Positions 1-9,210 of a DNA stretch of 64,000 nt are shown piece after piece (the first letter of the stretch is position 1; each line of letters begins with the position of its first letter). Both the position numbers and the translations under genes were made by a program. Source of the stretch: Pratylenchus scribneri (lineage: Eukaryota > Nematoda > Chromadorea > Rhabditida > Pratylenchidae). The stretch lies in the NCBI GenBank assembly GCA_030063045.1, contig JAQSEB010000084.1, positions 62,001-126,000 of the forward strand, given 5' to 3'. The notes beneath the pieces are model-generated. The model made no database searches and was not told where the DNA came from. It saw only the letters and a list, made by a program, of their open reading frames with translations.

Positions 1-1
1 T

Positions 2-3000
2 CGCACCAAATATTGGATTCCCAGTTGCCGACAAAAAATCATCCAAGTGATAAAGAAGAATAAGAAAACCCTTTGCGGTTTTTGTGCAAGATTCCAAGTC
101 AAGGCTTACCAATATCCGGATGAACCCCCTCTCCCAGAATACAGAGTCTCGGGAGAAATGGCATGGGAAACGGTCGGCATTGACTATTTTGGACCATTAG
201 CAGTTAAGTCCACCTGCGGAAAGGACAAACACAAAGTTTGGGGAGCCATCTTTGCATGCGCTCGAACAAGAATGATACATTTGGAAATTGTCACAGACGC
301 TTCAGCAGCGAAATTCGTTCTCGCTTTTACGCGATTTATTCGCCGTTGGAGAGTACCGAAGCGAATTATAAGTGACAATGGCTCAAATTTTATTTTGGGC
401 GAAAAGGCTATCAAAGCAATGGCTGAAGAAAATGCCAAACTCAGAGCAAGTTGGCATGGCATATACACATCGAAAGAAGTGAAAGAATTTGTCACGCAGA
501 ACCAAATTGAATGGTTCTTTAATTCCTCGTGTGCCCCATGGCGCGGTGGCCAATATGAGCGGTTAATAGGGATAGTCAAATACCACATGAAGAGGGAAAT
601 CCGAAACAAGCTTTTAAGCTTTGAGGAATTATGGACAACTTTGATTGAAATCGAGCGAATCATAAATGAAAGACCTTTGAGTTTTTTATCCGAAAACGAA
701 GTCATTCGTCCTTTGAGACCAATTGACTTGGTTTCCCCGTCACTTTCGATGGATGGACCGGACGTTTCATCAGAAACTTTCGATCCAAATGATCCCGATT
801 ATGTTGAGATCAGATCAAGAAAAGATAAATTGCTTGAAAGCTATAAAAATGCGCAGCTCATCGCTAATCAATTCTGGAATGAATGGAAGACTTCGTATCT
901 ACTTGGATTGAGAGAAAGGCACTTTGGATGCCTCAAAAGGGGCGAGAAGTTTCCCAAAATTGGCGATGTAGTTATAGTTGCAGATCAAAATGCGCCGCGC
1001 TCCGCTTGGAAATTAGGCAAAATCGAAGACTTTGTATCTTCACGCACAGCGCAAGTTAAAATCGGTAATAAGCTCTTTGAACGCGCAACAAAAAACCTGT
1101 ACCCACTAGAATTTGATTCGGAATCGGAAATCCAAACTAGGGGAACAGATCAGGGCAACTCTGAAGAAGATGAAAATCCCTTTGCGGATAATTATAACAA
1201 TTCAATTTCAGGTGTAACGATGGTCGAGGAAGGTGTCACCCTTTACACGAATGACATGCCCAGTGACGAAATGGAATCATTGCCAGAGAAATTGACTGAA
1301 GATGAACGAATCATGCTGAAAACAACAAAGTATGATGGAAAAATATCTGTGGCTGCGCCGGTCCTTTTTCTCGGCAACGACATTCGAATAATTCGTTTGA
1401 CAAAGCTCTTCCAAATAAACTTCATGCGCTGTTTATTGCTTGTCAAGTCACTCGAAGCAGCCGATTGGTGGGATTCACTTTTCCAACGCATGGACATTCG
1501 GCGTCAAGTCAAGGCATTCGTGATTTGGACCCATGATGACATAAACAACAAAGCAGCTCAATTCATCGAAAGCCTTTTAACGGCAACTCGACACATCAAA
1601 GTCTTCTGGATTGGCTCCAATATTTATTTCCCTGATGCGACCTGCATCAGTGTGCCACTGAACTTGGATTTGGAACTCATCCATGACCAACTCGTCGACG
1701 AAGGAATACCCTATGATAGACAAAACAAAGACTCAGCTCTCGACAAGTTCATTGATGAGGCAAAGAGCAAAACATCAAAACGCAAATGGAACGAGATCAA
1801 ATCCAACAGTGAGCAAGCAGGGCCGTCATCGATGATGAAGCAGCCAACATTTGGACAAAGATCCGTGATAAATGCCGTATTCTCCCAAGAATCGTATACG
1901 CTGCAACAAGGTCCATCCTTTGTCGATGGCCCATACAACGAACCATCCTTTGTTGACGGTCTAAGCAACAATCCATCCTTTGTTGATGGTCTACGCGACA
2001 ATCCATCCTTTGTTGATGGTCTACGAACAACGAGTCCAACAGCACCACCTGTGTATCCTATGGAAGAGCAAAACGAACAACCTGCCTTTCGCGGATTTCC
2101 AGCAATTCCCGTCGATTATCCCAATTTTGAGCCAGATTGTATAATTGTGGATTGCGGCCGTTTTGGCGAAGCACTAGGATTCTTCACGAAAAAATTCCAT
2201 CTTTCAAACTTTAATGAAGAAACAAGATTCACAATCAACAACCAACTTTATACGTCCTCAGAACAGTGGTACTGCCAACAGAAGGCTCTCTTCGCAAATC
2301 GATCTACACTGGCCTACGAAATTGTCAACTTCAATTGGACACCTGCGCAAATAAAAGAGGAATGCAAAGCCCACAAAATCGGCCTCGACCAATATCAATG
2401 GAGCCGGATCAAATATGGCATAATGAAGGAAGGATTGGTTGCCAAATTCCGCCAAGAACCAGCTCGTACCACTTTGCTGAAGACAGGAAATGCTCATATT
2501 TTTGAGATGTCGTCCGACAGCGATTGGGGTATTGGATGTGACCATCGAGAAATCTTTGAAAGACGACCACACTTGGACCTTGATCGGCTGCGCGGACAAA
2601 ACAACCTTGGGAGAATTTTGATGGAAATCCGTGATGAGATGCAACAGCAGCCACAAGGACAAGGTAAATCGGCCTTTGTGCCAACGAAATTTTCGCAAAA
2701 CCAACATGATTTGGCCTTTGCGCCAATAAATGATCAAATGCAAAAGAATGTAGGCACTGAACCGGCCTTTGAGCCAAATGATTCCGCGTACACACATTTT
2801 TTCGAGAATCTTCAAATCAATAACCCAGATTTGGACAAAAACCGGCTGACGGCTCTTATCTTCGATAAATATGAACAGGAAAAGGAAGATGAAGAAGAGC
2901 TTAGAAAGAAGGCAGAAATTGTTGAAGAGATAGATAGGGCCTTAAACTCATGGAAATCGGTTTCAGCTTTTCCCTTTGGTTCAAGCCTATCCGGATTAGG

Positions 3001-4150
3001 GCGCAAAGGTTCGGACCTCGACGTGGTAGTGGTGTTCACCTTTGAAGTGAACCTCGAACCAGTAGCCCTTTTGAACGCCATGAATGGAATACTCTGCAGA
3101 CGGATGACCATTGACGAGCGGCCATTAGTAATTCGGTCCAAAAAATGTCCCATTCTCATGATCAAATACAAAGGGAAAGCAATCGACATTTCGATCGGAA
3201 ATTCGAATCAACTCGAACAGATATTTAACGGGATATGGTTGCGAACGTTAATAAACATCAACCCACTTTTTCCCGTCATTTGCAATGTCATCCGCTCCTT
3301 CGCCGATCGCTTTGTCGATCCGAAACATCAAGGATTGAACTCGTTCAGCCTGGTGCTTCTTGTTCAGACGTATCTAACGAAGTTAGGACTACTCCCGAAT
3401 TTGTTTGAACGTTATCCCTCTATTTACGGTCAAGTCATGATTGAGGATTATTTAAATGTTGAAAAACACCTTCGACTCGCCCAGGGCCTCAAGGGAGAAT
3501 TCACGACAACGAAACCCGTTTTGGATACCCTTTGTGGTTTCTTAAAATGGTTACAAACAACGGAATTCCATACATCAAAGGTTTTGCCAAGAGAAGGAAA
3601 GGTTGCCCCCAGAACAGAGAGATTTGAAAACATGACCGTGCTAATAGTAACACCATTCAAGCGAGAGGGAAATGCAGCAAGCTGCATCGGTCCTGAGTGT
3701 TGGCAGAAATTCTTAACGCATGTGAACGCGACCATTGACCACATCCAGGAATGCAATTGGACGGAATTGGGAAAGGCTTTAGGAGTAATTGGGATGGACA
3801 ACGCAGAATATATTAGAAAAATGAAAGGAAAGGCACAGCTGTTGGTCCCAGTCCATGACAAAATTCACCCAATGGCCTTTGAGCCAGAGGCACCATCAAA
3901 TGGCAAAGGTTCTTCATCATCCTTTGAGATGATAACAACATCGTCTATCCTCGACATGGCGACCCTGGCTTGTACACATTGGCTAGAGAAAAACAACAGA
4001 ACTATTCTTCTCTCGTGGAGAGGGTTGGATAAAAAGGCCGAGCGCTGGACCATGGTGGTCAATGGGCAAGGAGCACGTGACACTCAAGGCTTGTCACACC
4101 GGGCTGTTCTCCTCTGGCTGGCAGAGGCGCTGAAATCGACGCTGAGATGA
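2..4150 (+). CDS. BEL/Pao polyprotein 3' part: integrase fused to NADAR and TUTase-like nucleotidyltransferase (5' partial)
   Basis: The frame is open from base 2, so the ATG at 47 (residue 1 below) is internal and the real start lies upstream of the window. Integrase: zinc-finger cysteines C10 and C13; catalytic D46 (GIDYFGP), D110 (SDNG) and E171 (GGQYE); a DUF5641-like tail to about residue 355 (IGDVVIV, YPLEF). Residues about 440-600 are an unassigned alpha/beta-like region. Residues 623-662 are four 10-residue PSFVDG repeats. Residues about 702-866 match NADAR, a family that hydrolyses ADP-ribose-linked N-glycosides: HLSNF, SSEQWYCQQKA, KFRQEP, LLKTGN, DWGIG and a final NNLGRILMEIR. Residues about 970-1210 match Cid1/GLD-2-type nucleotidyltransferases: GSS at 978-980, the metal-binding pair D990/D992 in GSDLDVVV, a third Asp D1047, and a PAP-associated helix GLNSFSLVLLVQTYL. 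There is no intron or stop through the join. The extra module sits where some BEL elements carry env. A chimeric host gene is the alternative. Confidence 0.85.
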   Translation, partial: RTKYWIPSCRQKIIQVIKKNKKTLCGFCARFQVKAYQYPDEPPLPEYRVSGEMAWETVGIDYFGPLAVKSTCGKDKHKVWGAIFACARTRMIHLEIVTDASAAKFVLAFTRFIRRWRVPKRIISDNGSNFILGEKAIKAMAEENAKLRASWHGIYTSKEVKEFVTQNQIEWFFNSSCAPWRGGQYERLIGIVKYHMKREIRNKLLSFEELWTTLIEIERIINERPLSFLSENEVIRPLRPIDLVSPSLSMDGPDVSSETFDPNDPDYVEIRSRKDKLLESYKNAQLIANQFWNEWKTSYLLGLRERHFGCLKRGEKFPKIGDVVIVADQNAPRSAWKLGKIEDFVSSRTAQVKIGNKLFERATKNLYPLEFDSESEIQTRGTDQGNSEEDENPFADNYNNSISGVTMVEEGVTLYTNDMPSDEMESLPEKLTEDERIMLKTTKYDGKISVAAPVLFLGNDIRIIRLTKLFQINFMRCLLLVKSLEAADWWDSLFQRMDIRRQVKAFVIWTHDDINNKAAQFIESLLTATRHIKVFWIGSNIYFPDATCISVPLNLDLELIHDQLVDEGIPYDRQNKDSALDKFIDEAKSKTSKRKWNEIKSNSEQAGPSSMMKQPTFGQRSVINAVFSQESYTLQQGPSFVDGPYNEPSFVDGLSNNPSFVDGLRDNPSFVDGLRTTSPTAPPVYPMEEQNEQPAFRGFPAIPVDYPNFEPDCIIVDCGRFGEALGFFTKKFHLSNFNEETRFTINNQLYTSSEQWYCQQKALFANRSTLAYEIVNFNWTPAQIKEECKAHKIGLDQYQWSRIKYGIMKEGLVAKFRQEPARTTLLKTGNAHIFEMSSDSDWGIGCDHREIFERRPHLDLDRLRGQNNLGRILMEIRDEMQQQPQGQGKSAFVPTKFSQNQHDLAFAPINDQMQKNVGTEPAFEPNDSAYTHFFENLQINNPDLDKNRLTALIFDKYEQEKEDEEELRKKAEIVEEIDRALNSWKSVSAFPFGSSLSGLGRKGSDLDVVVVFTFEVNLEPVALLNAMNGILCRRMTIDERPLVIRSKKCPILMIKYKGKAIDISIGNSNQLEQIFNGIWLRTLININPLFPVICNVIRSFADRFVDPKHQGLNSFSLVLLVQTYLTKLGLLPNLFERYPSIYGQVMIEDYLNVEKHLRLAQGLKGEFTTTKPVLDTLCGFLKWLQTTEFHTSKVLPREGKVAPRTERFENMTVLIVTPFKREGNAASCIGPECWQKFLTHVNATIDHIQECNWTELGKALGVIGMDNAEYIRKMKGKAQLLVPVHDKIHPMAFEPEAPSNGKGSSSSFEMITTSSILDMATLACTHWLEKNNRTILLSWRGLDKKAERWTMVVNGQGARDTQGLSHRAVLLWLAEALKSTLR
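1913..2032 (+). repeat. 30-bp coding tandem repeat (PSFVDG decapeptide, 4 copies)
   Basis: Four in-frame 30-bp units start at 1913, 1943, 1973 and 2003. Each encodes PSFVDG followed by four variable residues. They lie in a Pro/Ser-rich linker between the unassigned region and the NADAR domain and probably form a disordered spacer. Confidence 0.9.
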
Positions 4151-4763
4151 AGCGGTGTTCTATCTGGCCAATGGAAAAGAGCCAAAAATCGCTGCAAGAA
4201 ACGATAGACAACAGTTCTCTCGTGGGGAGTGTCGCGGATTGCCTTTGGCAGCAATCCACGAAAAAGTCAGAGACAACATCTTCTCTTGTTGGGAATGTCG
4301 CGGATTGAATTGCCCTCAATCTGCGAGGAGCAAAAACAACATCCAAAGAGCCGACCATCGGTGGTGTGGATGGCTCAATCGGTAGAGCGATGGCTAACAA
4401 CGGCTGTACCGGGCCCGGTTCAAAGCAACATCCCACCCAATCTTTTGCTCCTGTGCAGCCCGACTACAAAGACTACACTTCAAGGATAGAAAGCAGCGTC
4501 TATCCTCGACAGAAACACAACAATCAGAATTAAAACTTTCCGGAATGAAACACAAAAATAAGAATTAAAACTTTCCGTTATTTTTTGGCCCATAATCTAT
4601 TTCAACAGATTTTAAATATTTCCCCCATTATTTTAGAGTAGACCAATTCAAAGCCTCAATTTTGTCGATTTTCCTTTCATTGTTGATGACTTTCACTTCA
4701 ACATTGAACTTACAAGGTGATTGAATATAATTTATGAAATTTATATAAATTATTTTATCAAAG
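4151..4763. other. Intergenic region between the BEL fragment and the symporter exons
   Basis: No convincing gene. At 4207-4340 an imperfect duplication of about 65 bp (ACAACA...TTCTCT..., TGTCGCGGATTG twice) resembles coding sequence near 3990, as if the end of the element were locally duplicated. About 1.5 units of the AATTAAAACTTTCCGGAATG minisatellite lie at about 4521-4580. The rest is AT-rich. The amino-terminal exons of the downstream symporter would be expected here but were not recognised. Confidence 0.6.
4362..4437 (+). ncRNA. tRNA-like segment with Pol III A and B boxes (degenerate tRNA or SINE head)
   Basis: Positions 4371-4388 read TGGCTCAATCGGTAGAGC, a good tRNA D-arm / A box. 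GGTTCAAAGC at 4417-4426 fits a B box at roughly tRNA spacing. The D stem GCTC/GAGC pairs, but the anticodon and T stems do not close well and the acceptor ends pair only weakly. A functional tRNA is therefore unlikely. A tRNA-derived SINE head or tRNA pseudogene fits better. Confidence 0.4.
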
Positions 4764-7700
4764 TTGTCACCCAAGAAATTTATAATCGCGGCTGCTCTTT
4801 GTTGGTCTACAATTTGGCATCTCCATTTAGTTATTGGCTATTCGGAAAATTTTTCTTGCCTTTTTTCTTTCGTCATCGTGAAAAGGTTTTTAATGAGATT
4901 GGATTTCCATTAAAATTATTATTTTTAATATTTAAAAATTTAAGGCATAAAATTAAAATTTCTTTATTTAATTCAGCTTTGCGAAAATTTCTACAAATAT
5001 TTCGAGCTGCGATTTGACAGCACAATGCTTTGCCAGATTTGTACATGGATTTTCTTCATTGGCCAAATTTTGCATGCTATGATTATTTTTGGGCCAGCCA
5101 TTGGTTTTGCAGCGGTCACCGAATTGAATGATAAATATTTGATTCTGGCCATTGGCCTGGTTTGCACTATTTATACGGCATTTGGCGGATTCCAAACTGT
5201 TTTAGTCACGGACAGTATCCAGGTTAGGACTTAGGGGGGAGGGGAATTAATGTGGCAGAAATTGGGGAAATGAAAAGGTGGAAAAATGCTCTATAAAAAT
5301 CGATATTTATTATACCGTATTTCTTATATTAGTGGCCCCTTCTAAAAATTGGTGCCTCCCTCACTAATTAAGATGCAGATGGATTTTAGTACCTAAATAT
5401 ATTTATCCGTTGTGCGGAAAAATTATGATAAAAATAAAGTCGTAAAAGTGATGGATAAAGAATTTTGAAATTAAATGGAGGAAAGAAATGGGATAAATTT
5501 AAAATTGGAAAAAGGCCAAACGAGAAAAACTATAACGAAAAATGAGAAAAAAATACAATATACTCATTTATAATTATAACAAGGCTGGGATTTATATAGA
5601 AATCCGTAATTTTATTTTACAATTTTTGGGAAATTTTTATTGAAAAAATTAAAATTTCTATCGAAAATATGAAAAATTTAAGGCTAACAACCAAATAAAT
5701 TTTTGGTTCGTTATTGGGAAATATACTTCCCAACATAAAAAAACTTTCAAATTTAATCGAATTTTCATTATTAGCTTATAAAAATATATTCTAGGTATAA
5801 TCGGATGGTTCTAAATTTAACTTCAAAAATTTTTAAATTGTTTTAATTCGCCATTTTATATTAAATTTTAAGCTTTTTGACCATTTAAAATTTTGCCATC
5901 GATAAATTTGCGGAAAATTTTTCCCATATTTTTATCATCCATATTCCGGTATTTTACTTTCATATAAATCCCAGCCCCGACCCCTGATTATAATAACCGG
6001 GATTGTCGAATTATATGATTTTATTTTACTTTATAATTGTTTTTTTCAATCACATTTTTACATTCCAAATCACCACAGATCTATTGATGGTTTTCATTGG
6101 ATTAATGATGCTTGCATATGCATACTTCAATGGTGAGAATTTGTTGATGGCCAATAAAGTTCAATCGCCCGATCAAATTATCATCTATTTTGCCGATAAA
6201 ATATTTGGTACTTTACAAATATCCAATTTTCGTTTTCTATTTTCTAATTTACAGTGAATTTGCCCGGTATGTTGGGTCTTTTCCTGGTGATCATTTCTTC
6301 GGCATCGCTTTCCACAATTTCCAGTGGATTAAATGCAATTATCGTGGGTGCATTTTACAATAACAAATATAATTTCCCAGAAAACACAAAAAATCAGAAT
6401 TATAACTTTCCGGAAAGAAACACAAAATCAGAATTAAAATTCCGGAATGAAACACAAAAAATCAGAATTAAAACTTTCCGGAATGAAACACAAAAATCAG
6501 AATTAAAACTTTCTGGAATTAAACACAAAAAATCAGAATTATAACTTTCCGGAAAGAAACACAAAATCAGAATTAAAATTCCGGAATGAAACACAAAAAA
6601 TCAGAATTAAAACTTTCCGGAATGAAAAACAAAAATCAGAATTAAAACTTTCTGGAATGAAACGCAAAAAGCAGAATTAAAACATTCTGGAATGAAACAC
6701 AAAAAGCAGAATTAAAACTTTCCGGAATGAAACAAAAAAATCAGAATTATAACTTTTCGGAATGAAACACAAAAATCAGAATTAAAACTTTCCGGAAAGA
6801 AACAAAAAAATCAGAATTAAAACTTTCTGGATAGAAACACAAAAAATCAGAATTAAAACTTTCTGGATAGAAACACAAAAAATTAGAATTAAAACTTTCC
6901 GGAATGAAATACAAAAAATCAGAATCAGAATTCTTTCCGGAATGAAACACAACAAATCAGAATTAAAACTTTCCGGAAAGAAACACAAAAAATAAAAATT
7001 AAAAAACTATCGATCTTTATTCATTTTTTTGCCTAAGGAAATTCTCTATAAAGAATATGTCGTCCATTTTTGCCCTTATGAACCCAAATTGGGCAAATTC
7101 CTAATCACCTCTGTTTTGGGACTTCTTTCAACTGGACTTGCATTTATTGGTTTCCTATTTCCCAGTATTTTGGGTGCCACTATTTCTTTGCTTAGTTAGT
7201 AAGTTTAATTTTAAGCCAAATAAAATGGATACACTTTAATGATAAATTAATGATTTTTATAAGATTACTTTTTTTCCTTTTTTTCATAATTAAATTTATT
7301 TCTCTATTTTAATCTAGGTGCTTTTCTCGGACCAACGTTTAGTCTTTTCTTGCTTGGTGCTCTATTTCCTCCTCGATTTGCCAACAAATATGGTGCCATT
7401 GTTGGCTTCATTTCAGCAACAATGTTTTTGTTGATGTGCATCTGCTCGAATTTTGTGCAAGACCAGAATCCATTTACCGAATTATTTATTTACAATGGAA
7501 CTTTATGTGAGTGAACAAATATAAAAATTTAATCCAATTAAGTTGAAAAATTCGGCATATATTAATAGTAATTTTTCCAATAGTCGGTTGGCACCCATTA
7601 TTTTTGGGAAAAAGTGATGAATTTTTATTTTATTCCTCTTCCAATTGTTTTTTGAGGGTTTTCGATGGTAGCGAATCCGAATTTAGCATCGGTTTTGATT

Positions 7701-8231
7701 TTTATTACTCCTAATGGTTCAAAAACCGGTTTAAAACTTTTTAAGTTTCAGAAATATTTCCGGCATCAATTTAACGATGACAATTGGATGAGGAAAAAAA
7801 TAAATATATATTGAAAATTTTAAATTTTAAACCAGCTTTTGAACCATATAGTGATCAGAATTCAAAATCAATGTCAAATTCGGATTCCCCGATCTCGAAA
7901 ACACCCTAACTTGAACATATTTCAAGACCAAAATAAATATATTCATTTCTTTTGGATATACCAACCGAACTATTAACATAATACATAATTTTTGCCATTT
8001 TTTAAGCAAACAAGGATGCCTGGCTTCCATTGAATTTCGGTGCACCAAATTCATTTCCATTGGCCCGCATTTCAAGGTATATGTACACAACCATTGGTGA
8101 GTATTTATGCAATTTAATAATAAAAATCTCTTTTTCCTCAAAGGAACATTTTTGGTCATTCTCTCGGAATGGCTGTTAGCTTGGTTTCCTCAATTCTGTT
8201 TGGGCCATTGACTAAAGAGGAAGAATTGTAA
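4764..8231 (+). CDS. SLC5-type sodium/solute symporter, 5' incomplete, eight exons
   Basis: Exons placed from splice sites and phase: 4764-4885, 4977-5214, 6079-6207, 6255-6343, 7038-7194, 7318-7506, 8007-8096, 8144-8231. Phases agree at every junction except inside the last exon. Family motifs in order: QEIYNRG, then FYKYFELRF (the YEYLELRF motif), YTAFGGFQTVLVTD (YTxxGGxxAVxxTD), NLPGMLGLF with SLSTISSGLNA (the LSTxSSGLN signature), LGPTFSLFLLGALFP, ISRYMYTTIG and GHSLGMAVSLVSS, with TAA at 8229-8231. SLC5 proteins use the sodium gradient to import small solutes across the plasma membrane; the substrate cannot be told. The first two or so transmembrane helices are missing. In the last exon the expected frame is reached only by a 1-base shift in a T run (8149-8153), so the copy may be damaged or the base miscalled. 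Introns hold three MITE-like elements and a minisatellite. Confidence 0.75.
5566..5998. mobile_element. Putative fold-back MITE in symporter intron
   Basis: The sequence around GGCTGGGATTTATAT at 5583 recurs as its reverse complement at about 5957-5975 (ATATAAATCCCAGCC), with weaker similarity inward. There is no ORF. It has the form of a short inverted-repeat element; exact ends were not determined. Mirrored in the right arm at about 17355-17787. Confidence 0.45.
6372..7003 (+). repeat. 34-36 bp minisatellite in symporter intron (left copy)
   Basis: About 18 degenerate units built from CAGAATTAAAACTTTCCGGA plus ATGAAACACAAAAAAT, varying in CCGGA/CTGGA and GAATG/GAAAG/GATAG. It fills the intron between the exons ending at 6343 and starting at 7038. 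The inverted copy is about three units shorter. Short ORFs inside it are repeat artefacts. Confidence 0.9.
7579..7974. mobile_element. Fold-back MITE with terminal inverted repeats of about 170 bp
   Basis: The left end AATAGTCGGTTGG at 7579 is mirrored by CCAACCGAACTATT at 7961-7974. Similarity continues inward through GGGTTTTCGA, GAATCCGAATTT and ATGGTTCAAAA to GGTTTAAAA on both sides. No coding capacity. It sits in the intron between exons 7318-7506 and 8007-8096; a mirrored copy lies at 15482-15877. Confidence 0.65.
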
Positions 8232-8287
8232 TTAAAAATGGATAGTATTTAATTTGCAAAAAATATTGATATTACAGAAAAGTTTAT

Positions 8288-8550
8288 AGCGGTTTAATTG
8301 GTTTGTCCCAGACCCCTAAGCCCTATATCTAATCGATAGATCTCGTCGAAATGCATCGCTTGATAATGATTTGGCTTAGATTTAATCATTTTTAACTTAG
8401 TTTTAAACCAAAAACCAAGAGATGGTTTAAACAGTTTAAAACCCTCAATTTTTGATCAAACCATAATAAATATATTAATCGACGCGTCTTAATGAGATCT
8501 ATCGATTAGGTATAGGGTATGAAGGTCTAGGACAAATTACTGAACCATTA
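8288..8550. mobile_element. Second fold-back MITE, about 260 bp
   Basis: TTGTCCCAGACCCC at 8304 and its mirrored partner GGTCTAGGACAA at 8524-8535 start long imperfect inverted repeats that share CCCTATA and CTAATCGATAGATCTC. The ends abut TA on both sides, as expected for a TA target duplication. No ORF. It lies just 3' of the symporter stop; a mirrored copy is at 14906-15168. Confidence 0.6.
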
Positions 8551-9210
8551 AATTCTGCAATTTCAATAGTCTTTTCTGCAAAATAAATATTTCCCTTTTA
8601 AAAATGAATTCAAATAATTACAAGAAATATTTATATTTTTCACACAATTTTCAGAAAAATATACAAATATATATTTCATGGAATGGATGGGCAAGAAGAA
8701 GGGCAATTCGAATACAAAAATCCATTCAAATGAGCGAATTGCTGAAGAAGATTGATGGATAAAAAAAATTTGTGAAAATTTTTCAAAAATTTGTTTTTTT
8801 AATGATTTAGAAAAATCTATAATTCCAGGGCTGATTTTCATTGACAATTTTTAAAAATTTTAATGCATAAATAATTAATTATTGGAAATAATTTAGTTTT
8901 CAATGGTTCTTAAACTTTCTTTCTAAATTTTGCGGGAGTTTGGGCCAAGTGTTTTTCAGGAGAGGAATTTAATCTAAATTGGAAAATAAAAATTATTTTG
9001 GAAAAATACTTAATTAATGTTTGAGTAAAAATTAAAAACCATTTTTCTTCTTTATTTCCTTGTGGATATTTCATCAAAATTGATGATCTATTATTAAAGG
9101 TAAAATCGAGGATTAAATTAATTAAATAGAATTAAAAATAAATTTTATTAAAATTTATTTCTTCCACATATATTTTTGAGATTTTTTTACATCTATACAC
9201 ATTTTGACTA
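8551..9210. other. AT-rich noncoding flank
   Basis: Very AT-rich sequence between the MITE and the satellite. Short ORFs on the minus strand are low-complexity and lack homology cues. No gene, RNA or further repeat was recognised. Confidence 0.6.

Noticed and set aside
1797..2048. Minus-strand ORFs with repeated QRMD motifs
   Set aside because: Reverse translation of the PSFVDG coding repeat.
4362..4437. Functional tRNA gene
   Set aside because: D arm is good but anticodon and T stems do not pair.
8563..8847. 94-codon minus-strand ORF, with identical mirror copy at 14609-14893
   Set aside because: AT-rich low-complexity translation that appears twice only because it lies in the palindrome.
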